From positions 1 to 33,361 of the forward strand of contig JAABSU010000008.1 in assembly GCA_011390265.1 (NCBI GenBank): DNA of 33,361 nt. Direction: 5' to 3'. The translations under genes and the position numbers were made by a program. This stretch comes from Spirulina sp. (GTDB lineage: Bacteria > Cyanobacteriota > Cyanobacteriia > Cyanobacteriales > Spirulinaceae). The notes below the pieces were generated by a model. That model made no database searches. It had not been told where the DNA came from and saw only the letters and a program-made list of their open reading frames with translations. Positions 10,116 through 17,708 of this stretch are shown one piece after another (position 1 is the stretch's first letter; each line of letters begins with the position of its first letter).

Positions 10116-10185
10116 ACATAACAAATCGCTGCACCTGACATTTCTCCGCTGTGCTACAAAATGTAGGTGAACTCATCCGTTAGAC
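10116..10185 (+). other. attC-like (integron cassette recombination) site
   Basis: ACATAACAAATCGCTGCACCTGACATTTCTCCGCTGTGCTACAAAATGTAGGTGAACTCATCCGTTAGAC: outer TAAC...GTTA, inner CACCT-g-ACATTT / AAATGT-AGGTG with one extrahelical G (10137), 3' end GTTAGAC matching GTTRRRY. The 5' end ACATAAC is an imperfect match to RYYYAAC. Confidence 0.6.
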
Positions 10186-10215
10186 CAACACCTCAATTTT
10201 TCAATACATTTAACC

Positions 10216-10500
10216 TCACTTTCCGCAGGTTGATATTTTATTTTTACTATGCATTGCTAAATACAATCGCTGTAAGCCTTGTGGGAAGAGACTTCTAGGA
10301 TTTGCCAATTTTGAGAACTCAACGAGTAGCTTAATGTTCCGTAATAATTTGATCGGCAACATCCAAAGTCCAAACCTGCCATTTTTCAAGGCTTTCGGGA
10401 AACAAAAAATAAATGCACACTTTAATTTGTTTGTCAACCTGCGGAATGTCGGTAAACCACTACACCTTTTTTATTTTTTGTCAACCTGCGGAATGTCGGT
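10216..10500. mobile_element. MITE-like element or IS remnant with inverted termini and a duplicated right terminus
   Basis: TTCCGCAGGTTGATA at 10221-10235 is inverted relative to TTGTCAACCTGCGGAATGTCGGT at 10431-10453 and again at 10478-10500 (exact 23-bp direct repeats, 47-bp period). Confidence 0.5.
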
Positions 10501-10633
10501 TTAACCAGATCGACTGGCTCCGGGAGATTGCCATTGTCCTATTTCAGCAAGAGCGGATTTCCCTGAGCCGTGCCAGTAAGATTGCCGCAATGGAAGTCAT
10601 GAATTTTCAAAAACTACTGGCAGATTGTGGCAT
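10500..10633 (+). pseudogene. Truncated duplicate of the UPF0175 antitoxin gene (copy of 11634-11767)
   Basis: 134-bp match with 3 mismatches; encodes FNQIDWLREIAIVLFQQERISLSRASKIAAMEVMNFQKLLADCG, lacking the N- and C-termini. Confidence 0.88.
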
Positions 10634-10672
10634 GCTTAAACAGCATAGGACTAAGAAATCAGCCGAGATCGC

Positions 10673-11005
10673 TTAGTGAAGCTCCAAGCAGTGAAAAGCA
10701 GTATTCCCTAAAAGTTCTTCAATTACTTCTTGAGCAGAGCGAATCAGAATTTCAATCTGTTTAGTTGGTGCATTTCCACATCTTAACCATATCACTTTCG
10801 GTGGAGAACCGTATAGTCGGCTTCTTTCCGCAAAATCTGCATCTTGAGTGACAATGCAGAAATCGTTTAACTGAGCGAACTCCCAAATCTCTGTATCTGT
10901 CTTCTCCGTCAACCCGTGAAATTGTACATGACTAGCATTCGGGAAGATATCAGCCAATCGAGTAACAAGTTTTCGACTCAGGTTTTGATCAAAAAGTAGT
11001 TTCAA
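10673..11005 (-). CDS. DUF5615 family PIN-like protein (putative toxin)
   Basis: MKLLFDQNLSRKLVTRLADIFPNASHVQFHGL...DFCIVTQDADFAERS, with adjacent DUF433 partner overlapping by 4 bp. Confidence 0.85.
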   Translation of the reverse strand: MKLLFDQNLSRKLVTRLADIFPNASHVQFHGLTEKTDTEIWEFAQLNDFCIVTQDADFAERSRLYGSPPKVIWLRCGNAPTKQIEILIRSAQEVIEELLGNTAFHCLELH

Positions 11006-11232
11006 GCAGCACTCACCGATGCAACTAAACGATGTTCACGATCCGCCGCAAACTCTAAGCAGGCTCTAATATCGGTTTCCGTCAGTTCTGGAAAATCGTC
11101 GATGATCTCAGCAGTAGACATACCAGCCGCTAACCAGCCAAAGATATCGTAAACCGTAATTCGCATCCGGCGGATACAGGGCTTGCCGCCACGCTTATCA
11201 GGCTCAATCGTAATGATGTCGCGATAGCTCAT
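11002..11232 (-). CDS. DUF433 domain protein (putative antitoxin)
   Basis: IITIEPDKRGGKPCIRRMRITVYDIFGWLAAGMSTAEIIDDFPELTETDIRACLEFAADRE is the typical DUF433 signature. Confidence 0.9.
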   Translation of the reverse strand: MSYRDIITIEPDKRGGKPCIRRMRITVYDIFGWLAAGMSTAEIIDDFPELTETDIRACLEFAADREHRLVASVSAA

Positions 11233-11272
11233 AATACAGACAGATGGGTTATGTACACCTAAGTTTAGAGCA

Positions 11273-11359
11273 GGCTAACACTGCACTGCAATGGGCAGGC
11301 GTTAAATGATCGGGTGAGAGCCATAGGTTGCTTGCCGCCGCTCAACTTCATCGTTAGAT
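11273..11359. other. Tentative attC-like segment ending in GTTAGATC at the murJ-duplication breakpoint
   Basis: GGCTAAC ... internal GTTAAAT (11301) ... CTCAACTTCATCGTTAGAT; the terminal part resembles the 10116-10185 site (GTGAACTCATCCGTTAGAC); internal pairing is weak. Confidence 0.3.
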
Positions 11360-11526
11360 CGCCCCAAGGGTTTAGCCCCGGCGGAGGAATTTGGCTTGAA
11401 GGCGGGTTTGCAGCATCGTTAATTCTGGGAGTTTGAATTGCAGGGCTAACCCGGTGAAGATGCCCAAGGCGACGATGGAGCCGAGGGTGAGTTGTAGGAA
11501 TACGACCCATAATTGAGCGGGATCAA
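11353..11526 (-). pseudogene. Duplicated murJ 3'-end fragment
   Basis: 174-bp gapless match to 13285-13458 (about 10 mismatches by eye); minus-strand translation DPAQLWVVFLQLTLGSIVALGIFTGLALQFKLPELTMLQTRLQAKFLRRG* matches the MurJ C-terminus. Confidence 0.93.
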
Positions 11527-11585
11527 GCGTGCAACCCCAGCCGCCCAAGCCTTAAAATTACCAATAAGCACTTGAGGGCAACTCG

Positions 11586-11837
11586 ATGCAAATTATGCTG
11601 AACCTACCTGATAGCCTCAGCCAAGTAGAAACCTTTAACCAGATCGACTGGCTCCGGGAGATTGCCATTGCCCTATTTCAGCAAGAGCGGATTTCCCTGA
11701 GCCGTGCCAGTAAGATTGCCGCAATGGAAGTCATGAGTTTTCAAAAACTACTGGCAGATCGTGGCATTTGTGTTCACTACGATGTGGAAGACTTTGAGCA
11801 GGATGTTCAGCATCTACGAGATCGAGGTTGGCTGTGA
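11586..11837 (+). CDS. UPF0175 family antitoxin
   Basis: 83 aa; ISLSRASKIAAMEVMSFQKLLADRGICVHYDVEDFEQDVQHLRDRGW, followed by an overlapping DUF3368 gene. Confidence 0.88.
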   Translation: MQIMLNLPDSLSQVETFNQIDWLREIAIALFQQERISLSRASKIAAMEVMSFQKLLADRGICVHYDVEDFEQDVQHLRDRGWL

Positions 11838-12364
11838 TCGTTGTCAGCGATACATCTGCCCTCTCCAATCTTGCAATCATCGATCATCTCTGGTTGCTAA
11901 AGTCAATTGACCGAACCGTTATTGTTCCGGACGTTGTTGCCAGGGAATTAGCAGCCGTAAGCAATCCCATCATTCCAGTCATTCTCCAAGCAGGCTGGAT
12001 TCAAACTCAATCCCTCAGCAACTTTGAACTTGCCCACCAACTTCAGCAAGAACGGGGATTAGATGCTGGAGAAGCGAATGCAATAGCCTTGGCATTTGAG
12101 CTACAAGCTGATGATCTCCTCATTGATGAACGCTTGGGGCGGCAAGAAGCCCTTCGGCTTGGACTGTCTATCATTGGTATTTTGGGCATTCTGCTCGTTG
12201 CCAAACAAAGGAGTCTCATCCCTCAAGTTCGATCTGTTATGGATACCTTGATCAAGCAAGCTGGTTTTCGTGTCACCCCTGAGCTATATCAGCATATCTT
12301 AAGATTTGGCTCAAGAATCTTAGGAGATGATAAACTGAGACAGTCTGAGGATGTCAAGGATTAG
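11828..12364 (+). CDS. DUF3368 (PIN-like) toxin
   Basis: IVVSDTSALSNLAIIDHLWLLKSI...LDAGEANAIALAFELQADDLLIDERLGRQEALRLGLSIIGILGILLVAK. Confidence 0.9.
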   Translation: MAVIVVSDTSALSNLAIIDHLWLLKSIDRTVIVPDVVARELAAVSNPIIPVILQAGWIQTQSLSNFELAHQLQQERGLDAGEANAIALAFELQADDLLIDERLGRQEALRLGLSIIGILGILLVAKQRSLIPQVRSVMDTLIKQAGFRVTPELYQHILRFGSRILGDDKLRQSEDVKD

Positions 12365-12478
12365 GATTTGGCCATAGTCAACGTCCACATCCCTAACTCG
12401 CAGTCGTAGGCATTCAGTCAACCGCATCCCAGTCCCGTAGAGTAGGTGGATGACTAAGGCCTCCGGGTCATAGAAGAC
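12365..12478 (-). pseudogene. Fragment of an integron-type (IntI-like) tyrosine recombinase
   Basis: Minus strand reads VFYDPEALVIHLLYGTGMRLTECLRLRVRDVDVDYGQI; LLYGTGMR-x-x-E-x-LRLRVxDVD is the catalytic Arg-I region seen in IntI integrases; no flanking integrase sequence remains in frame. Confidence 0.7.
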
Positions 12479-12531
12479 TCCGAAAAGCTTTTATAAAGAT
12501 TTAGTACTTTAGTTCAGAAGATTTGCCCATT

Positions 12532-12795
12532 ATGACGCAAGCAACTCTTGTTAAACTCATTACTCAGCTTGAAACACTGGAATTGGATGAGCTTCAAAAG
12601 CTAAGTCAGGCAATACAAGTTCGTCTTAACTCATTAGATGAACCCACTAGACTAGCCCAGCTTTACAGTTCTTTACTTCACTCAGGTCTAGTTTGCTATG
12701 TAAGGCAAGGCTCTCTGAAGCAACAACCTAGGTTATCTTTAGTTTCGGTACAAGGTAGTTCTATATCTGAAACAATTATTGAGGAGCGCGGCTAA
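12532..12795 (+). CDS. Hypothetical small protein, putative antitoxin of the downstream PIN toxin
   Basis: ATG at 12532; stop immediately precedes the start of the PIN-domain gene; N-terminal TQATLVKLITQLETLELDELQKLSQAIQVRL helix typical of cyanobacterial vapB-like partners. Confidence 0.6.
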   Translation: MTQATLVKLITQLETLELDELQKLSQAIQVRLNSLDEPTRLAQLYSSLLHSGLVCYVRQGSLKQQPRLSLVSVQGSSISETIIEERG

Positions 12796-13260
12796 ATGGC
12801 TATCTATTATCTGGATAGCAGTGCGTTAGTAAAACGCTATGTGAGCGAAACTGGTTCTACTTGGGTTTGCAGTCTTTTTGATCCCAGCCTAGGTCATCAG
12901 TTTTTTATAGCTGCTATTGCAGGTGTAGAAATTATTTCTGCAATTACCCGTAGAGCAAAAGGCGGAAGTATTAGCATATCTGATTCTATAGCGATTTGTA
13001 ATCAGTTTAAACAAGATTTTCAGACCGAATATCAGGTTATTGAAATCTCAGAGAAAATCATTAAAACAGCAATAAGCATGGCTGAGTTATATGCTTTGCG
13101 AGGCTATGATGCCGTTCAACTTGCTTCAGGGCGTGAATTGAACATTCTATGCTTAACAAATAGTCTGCCTGTGGTCAATTTCGTTTCAGCCGATAACGAT
13201 CTAAACAAATGTGCATTGAGCGAAGGATTAGCGATCGAGAATCCCAATAATTACCCCTAA
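12796..13260 (+). CDS. Type II toxin-antitoxin PIN-domain (VapC-like) toxin
   Basis: MAIYYLDSSALVKRYVSETGSTWV...AELYALRGYDAVQLASGRELN. Confidence 0.92.
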   Translation: MAIYYLDSSALVKRYVSETGSTWVCSLFDPSLGHQFFIAAIAGVEIISAITRRAKGGSISISDSIAICNQFKQDFQTEYQVIEISEKIIKTAISMAELYALRGYDAVQLASGRELNILCLTNSLPVVNFVSADNDLNKCALSEGLAIENPNNYP

Positions 13261-13303
13261 GCTCTACATCAGCATAACTTGACTGTTAGATCGCCCCAAG
13301 GGT

Positions 13304-14896
13304 TTAGCCGCGCCGGAGGAATTTAGCTTGGAGGCGGGTTTGCAGCATCGTTAATTCTGGGAGTTTGAATTGCAGGGCTAACCCGGTGAAGATGCCCAAG
13401 GCGACGAGGGAGCCGAGGGTGAGTTGCACCAGTACGACCCATAATTGATCGGGATCAAACCAGCGATCGCACAGCCAATTGACCCCCCAACTCCCCGCAG
13501 TAGCCGCCACTGTACAACCGATCAAGCCCAACAAAATCAGCCCCCATTCCCCCAAAGGCAAACCCCGCAGGCGGCGATGGAGAATGAAGAGAAAAATCAC
13601 CATCGAGGTGATATTCACCCCCACTGTGGCCATCACTAGGCCCGGGGTCTGAAAGGCATTGACGAGGAAATAATCTAAAACAACGTTCAGGAGAATATTA
13701 AAGACGCTGATCCGAAAGGGTGTTTCCCCATCCCCTAGAGCATAGAACACTCGCACCAATACATCCCGCCCTAAATAGAAAAACATCCCAAACCCGTAGG
13801 CCATTAACACCGGCACGACTAACCGGGAAGCCTCCGCATCAAAGGCAAACCGCTCATAGATAATCCGCACAATCGGCCCCCCTTGGGCGATGAAGATGGC
13901 CGTTAGGGGCAACATGGTGAGGGCGGTGAGGAGTAGACCCTGGCGGATGCGGACTTTGAGATCATCCCACTGCTCCGGAGCCGTCAAACGGGAAAACACC
14001 GGCAACATCGGCACGAGGATCATATTGGAAAGGATGCCCACGGGGGTGAGGACGATGAAATTGGCGTAACGCATCGCCGCCGCTGCCCCGGCAATGGTGG
14101 AGGCGAAATAGAGGTCGGTGTAGACGTTAATGTGGAGCATCCCCGATGAGAGGGTGGCGGGGGCCATCACCTTGAGGACATCGGCTACACCGGGAATCCG
14201 CCAATCAAACCGGAGGCGCAGGGTTCCGAGTTGCGATCGCCACTGGGCCACCAACTGCGCCAACCATTGCAACACCCCCCCCGCTAAAGTTCCCCCCGCC
14301 AACACCAAACCCCCCAACCGCGCATATTCCGGCGCATTCACCGCATCCCCCAACCACCACAGCAAAAACCCTACCCCCCCGATCAGCGTCACGCTGGAAA
14401 AGAGGGGGCTAACGCTGGGCAACCAATATTGATCGGCGGCGTTGAGTGTGCCAAAGCCAATGCCGATCAGACCCGCAAGGATCGCCAGGGGAGCCATGAT
14501 CCGCAGTTGTAGCACCGCCATGGCGCGGGTGGTGTCATCCAAGCCGGGGGCGAGGAGGTCGATGCAGGGGCCGGCAGCGAGGATCAATGCCACCGTAACC
14601 AGCAAGAGAATTCCCGTTACGAAGGTGGTCACCGTTTCGACAATGGGGGCCGCTTCCGATTTGTCCCGTTTTGCCAAGGCACTGACTAAAGCACTGTGGA
14701 AGGGGCCGTTAATCCCCCCCAAGAGAATGAGCAAAAAGCCGGGAATCACATAGGCGTAGGCGTAGGCATTGACCACCGGCCCCACCCCAAAGGCGGCGGC
14801 GATCGCCTGCTCCCGCACCAAACCAAACACTTTACTAATCAATGTGGCCATGGCCACAATACCGGCAATGCCCGCGAGGGAACGTTTAGGAGCCAT
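13304..14896 (-). CDS. murJ: Lipid II flippase MurJ
   Basis: 530 aa multi-TM; SLAGIAGIVAMATLISKVFGLVREQAIAAAFGVGP, INVYTDLYFAS, VLVRVFYALGDGETPFRISVFNILLNVVLDYFLV. Confidence 0.94.
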   Translation of the reverse strand: MAPKRSLAGIAGIVAMATLISKVFGLVREQAIAAAFGVGPVVNAYAYAYVIPGFLLILLGGINGPFHSALVSALAKRDKSEAAPIVETVTTFVTGILLLVTVALILAAGPCIDLLAPGLDDTTRAMAVLQLRIMAPLAILAGLIGIGFGTLNAADQYWLPSVSPLFSSVTLIGGVGFLLWWLGDAVNAPEYARLGGLVLAGGTLAGGVLQWLAQLVAQWRSQLGTLRLRFDWRIPGVADVLKVMAPATLSSGMLHINVYTDLYFASTIAGAAAAMRYANFIVLTPVGILSNMILVPMLPVFSRLTAPEQWDDLKVRIRQGLLLTALTMLPLTAIFIAQGGPIVRIIYERFAFDAEASRLVVPVLMAYGFGMFFYLGRDVLVRVFYALGDGETPFRISVFNILLNVVLDYFLVNAFQTPGLVMATVGVNITSMVIFLFILHRRLRGLPLGEWGLILLGLIGCTVAATAGSWGVNWLCDRWFDPDQLWVVLVQLTLGSLVALGIFTGLALQFKLPELTMLQTRLQAKFLRRG

Positions 14897-14974
14897 GGAG
14901 AATCTTTAAAATCAAGGTTGAGTGATGGAAGTTTGCATCTTCAGATGTGACTGTACTTCACTTCGCGATCAACT

Positions 14975-15922
14975 CTAACCTTTTGCCAGCAACGATAACA
15001 GCAAACATTCCCAGACGAGGCGGGGTTGCCCGTAGCCCAACAGGGCGCGGCGGGCTTGTTCAAACCCTTGAAGACGAAAGCGATCGCGCCGTTGCTGCCA
15101 ATCCTCCTGTTGCCAATAGTTCAAGAGCCACAGTTGGGCCTCCGGTTCAAGATCACTCGCTAGGGCTTTGGCTTGAAGCAGGGCTTGCTTAGGGGTTTTG
15201 GGGGGGTCTTGGCTGAGGGCAAGCAAGGGGGCGGGGATCGTTTCTCGCTGGCCCCAAGCCTCCAAGGCTGCTCCGGGACTGCCTTGGGCTAAATTGAGCA
15301 GCGTGGTTTCCTGGATGATTTCCGGTTGCAGGGGCGTTAAGACGGTGATTAAATCCCCTTGGGAGAGGCGATAGAAGGGGATGCGCTGACAGCGGGAAAC
15401 GAGGGTGGGCAGGAGAGCTTCAGGACTGGGGGCAATCAGAATTAGCGTGGCCCGGCCTGGCTCCTCCAAGGTTTTCAACAGCGCATTGGCAGCCCCTTCC
15501 GCCATGGTTTGGGCCGATTCCAGGACAATCACCGATCGCACCGCTTCTAGGGGAGGACGGGCGAGGAATTCGGTGATTTCGCGAATTTGCTCAATGCGGA
15601 TCTGGGGGGGCGTTTTCCGCTTTAAACCCGCCGCTTCTGCCTCCTGGGGCGTGAACCGTTTGCCCTGGTGTTGATAGGTGGGTTCCACCCAAAAGAAATC
15701 AGGGTGATTGCGGGCGGCCACCTTCTGGGTAATGCGGGGATGGTGTTCAGGGGGTTGGTGTTGGCAGAGGAGTTGACTGCTGAAAATGGCCGCTACCCGG
15801 GCCCGGCCCACGCCAGGGGGGCCAGCAAAAAGATAGGCCGGAGCGAGGCGATCGCGGGCCAGGGCCGCCTCCAATAGCGTAATTGCCGCCCCCTGACCCC
15901 GCAACGCCTCAAACCCCGCCAT
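14975..15922 (-). CDS. holB: DNA polymerase III delta' subunit (AAA+ clamp-loader family)
   Basis: Start MAGFEALRGQ at 15922; YLFAGPPGVGRARVAAIF Walker A, IRIEQIREITEFLARPP, ANALLKTLEEPGRATLILI, LVSRCQRIPF. Confidence 0.88.
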   Translation of the reverse strand: MAGFEALRGQGAAITLLEAALARDRLAPAYLFAGPPGVGRARVAAIFSSQLLCQHQPPEHHPRITQKVAARNHPDFFWVEPTYQHQGKRFTPQEAEAAGLKRKTPPQIRIEQIREITEFLARPPLEAVRSVIVLESAQTMAEGAANALLKTLEEPGRATLILIAPSPEALLPTLVSRCQRIPFYRLSQGDLITVLTPLQPEIIQETTLLNLAQGSPGAALEAWGQRETIPAPLLALSQDPPKTPKQALLQAKALASDLEPEAQLWLLNYWQQEDWQQRRDRFRLQGFEQARRALLGYGQPRLVWECLLLSLLAKG

Positions 15923-17571
15923 TACCAGCGGGCGCGGTAGGGGCGAATATCCAAGTGGAGCAGGTTGGGATAGTGGGTGTAGGTTCCCATGCCGCCGGGC
16001 CAATCCTGCAACCGCGCCGCCATTTGCCGGCCCGTCATCCCAGAGCGCAACAGATCCACCGCTTCCCCGGTGAGGTGGCGGGAATTCCTGGCCCCCCCAG
16101 CCCGACTATTCCAGGGTTCAGGGCGATACCAACTGGTGACGGTCATCGAGAAACCCCCCAACCGGGCCCGCACCTCCTGAAGCCGTTGGGCAAGGGCGAT
16201 AATATTATCCACATGGGATTTAAACCGAGGAATCCGCTGGCCATTGTGGAGGGCTTCCCGCCAGGTGAAATTGCCATTGGGAATAATCGGGTTGTTGAGA
16301 TAGAACGTGCTGGTATAGCCAGGGAGGTTAAAGGCATCGGCGCGGGTTTGCACCTGGGGAGCCTCCTCCACGGGGGTTTCGACGACCAACGGCTCTCCTC
16401 CTTCCCAAATTTCCACATGATCGCTAAAGGCATACCAGGTGTTAAACCCTTTAAACGTCACATTGTTAAAGGCAGCGCGGACATGATTCCCTTCTTCCGC
16501 CCAACTATGGAGGGGGATTTCTTCCCCTTGCTTGATTTCGTGTTTGAGGTTGGGGTCGGTGATTTGGTTACTATCGAGGGTGCTTTGCTTGAGAACGGTA
16601 TCCCGGATAATTTTTAAAGAGAGGGCGGGAATGGGTTGGCCCATCAGCAGACCCCAGGTTTGGGGGCCAACAATGCCATCGACGGTGACATTTTGCTGCT
16701 GCTGGAAATTTTTAACCACTTCGTTGAGGCGATCGTCATAAACCCCCGTCACTGTCACGCCGAGGCGGTATTCCAAATAACGCACTGCCGACCCTTCCGC
16801 ATGGTTGGGGCGTAGTACCGGCTGGGAGAGAATTTCGTCGAGGGCTTTCCAGGTGAGGGAAACCGGTTGTCCGGTGGCGTTAATCCCCATCAGTTGATGG
16901 AAGCGTTGGGTGGCGGATTGGGTGGCGGGGCCGGTGATGCCATCTTCTCCCAGGGAGCGATTATTGCTGTCGGGGATTTGGAGTTTATTGAGGGATTGTT
17001 GCAACTTGAGGACTTGGTTATCTCGGCCGCCGGTGCCGGGGGCGGCGGGGGCATCCGGGAGGCGACCGGCAAGGCCGCGGACAATGGCATTGACCATATC
17101 CTCGGTGTTGTAGAGCTTCATGTCTCGCTCAGAGTCAATGAAGCAGCATTCCACCAAAATGGCGGGCATATTCGTGCTGCGGAGGACAAAGAGGTGAGAG
17201 CCGTTTTTGATCTGGCGGTTGGAGAAGCCGAGGGCGACGATGTTGTTGAGGATGGGTTGGGCAATGCGACGACCAGCATCGCTGATGGCGTAAATTTCTG
17301 TGCCGTGGGCGTTGCCGTTGAAGGCGTTGAAGTGTATCGAGATGAGTACATCGACGTTGTTGGCATTGGCGGTGTTGACTCGCTTGCGCAGGGAGTCCAT
17401 GACGCTGGTGGCACTGGTGGGCGTACAGTTCACGGCTTCATGACCGAGGGCCCGCAATTTGTTGATGACCTGGGTTCCCACTTCGCGGGTCAGGCGATCC
17501 TCGCTCCCATAGCGGGAGGATGCACCAACATCAGGGGGGGCGTTGTGTCCCATATCAATGCCATATTTCAT
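15922..17571 (-). CDS. Multidomain peptidoglycan hydrolase: N-acetylmuramoyl-L-alanine amidase + two PG-binding domains + M15-type peptidase domain
   Basis: MKYGIDMGHNAPPDVGASS; VLISIHFNAFNG, ILVECCFIDSERDM (Amidase_3); GEDGITGPATQSATQRF and VDGIVGPQTWGLL (PG_binding_1); SWYRPEPWNSRAGGARNSRHLTGEAVDL...LLHLDIRPY (M15). Confidence 0.88.
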   Translation of the reverse strand: MKYGIDMGHNAPPDVGASSRYGSEDRLTREVGTQVINKLRALGHEAVNCTPTSATSVMDSLRKRVNTANANNVDVLISIHFNAFNGNAHGTEIYAISDAGRRIAQPILNNIVALGFSNRQIKNGSHLFVLRSTNMPAILVECCFIDSERDMKLYNTEDMVNAIVRGLAGRLPDAPAAPGTGGRDNQVLKLQQSLNKLQIPDSNNRSLGEDGITGPATQSATQRFHQLMGINATGQPVSLTWKALDEILSQPVLRPNHAEGSAVRYLEYRLGVTVTGVYDDRLNEVVKNFQQQQNVTVDGIVGPQTWGLLMGQPIPALSLKIIRDTVLKQSTLDSNQITDPNLKHEIKQGEEIPLHSWAEEGNHVRAAFNNVTFKGFNTWYAFSDHVEIWEGGEPLVVETPVEEAPQVQTRADAFNLPGYTSTFYLNNPIIPNGNFTWREALHNGQRIPRFKSHVDNIIALAQRLQEVRARLGGFSMTVTSWYRPEPWNSRAGGARNSRHLTGEAVDLLRSGMTGRQMAARLQDWPGGMGTYTHYPNLLHLDIRPYRARW

Positions 17572-17708
17572 CGGAAAACTCCTGTAAAAATCCGCTAGAA
17601 GGGTTGAGGGGCGATCGCCTCTAGCCCAGGGCAATGCACTCCACCCCCCACCATACTAGAGAGAGCAACGCCTGGATCAATCAAAATTAACCCAGAGCAA
17701 GGCGATCG

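Noticed and set aside
10216-10437. 73-aa minus ORF as a gene
   Set aside because: Lies within the MITE-like element; no recognised domain and other frames are broken.
10431-10500. Two 23-bp direct repeats as a mini CRISPR array
   Set aside because: Only two copies, with a related inverted copy at 10221; terminal repeats of a MITE/IS fit better and no cas genes are present.
13151-13291. attC ending at the GTTAGATC at 13285 with GCTTAAC at 13151 as its left end
   Set aside because: The left motif lies inside the vapC coding sequence and no convincing inner pairing was found.
15883-17598. Long plus-strand ORFs (15883-16617, 16867-17598) opposite the amidase
   Set aside because: Low-complexity shadow frames of a well-supported minus-strand gene.
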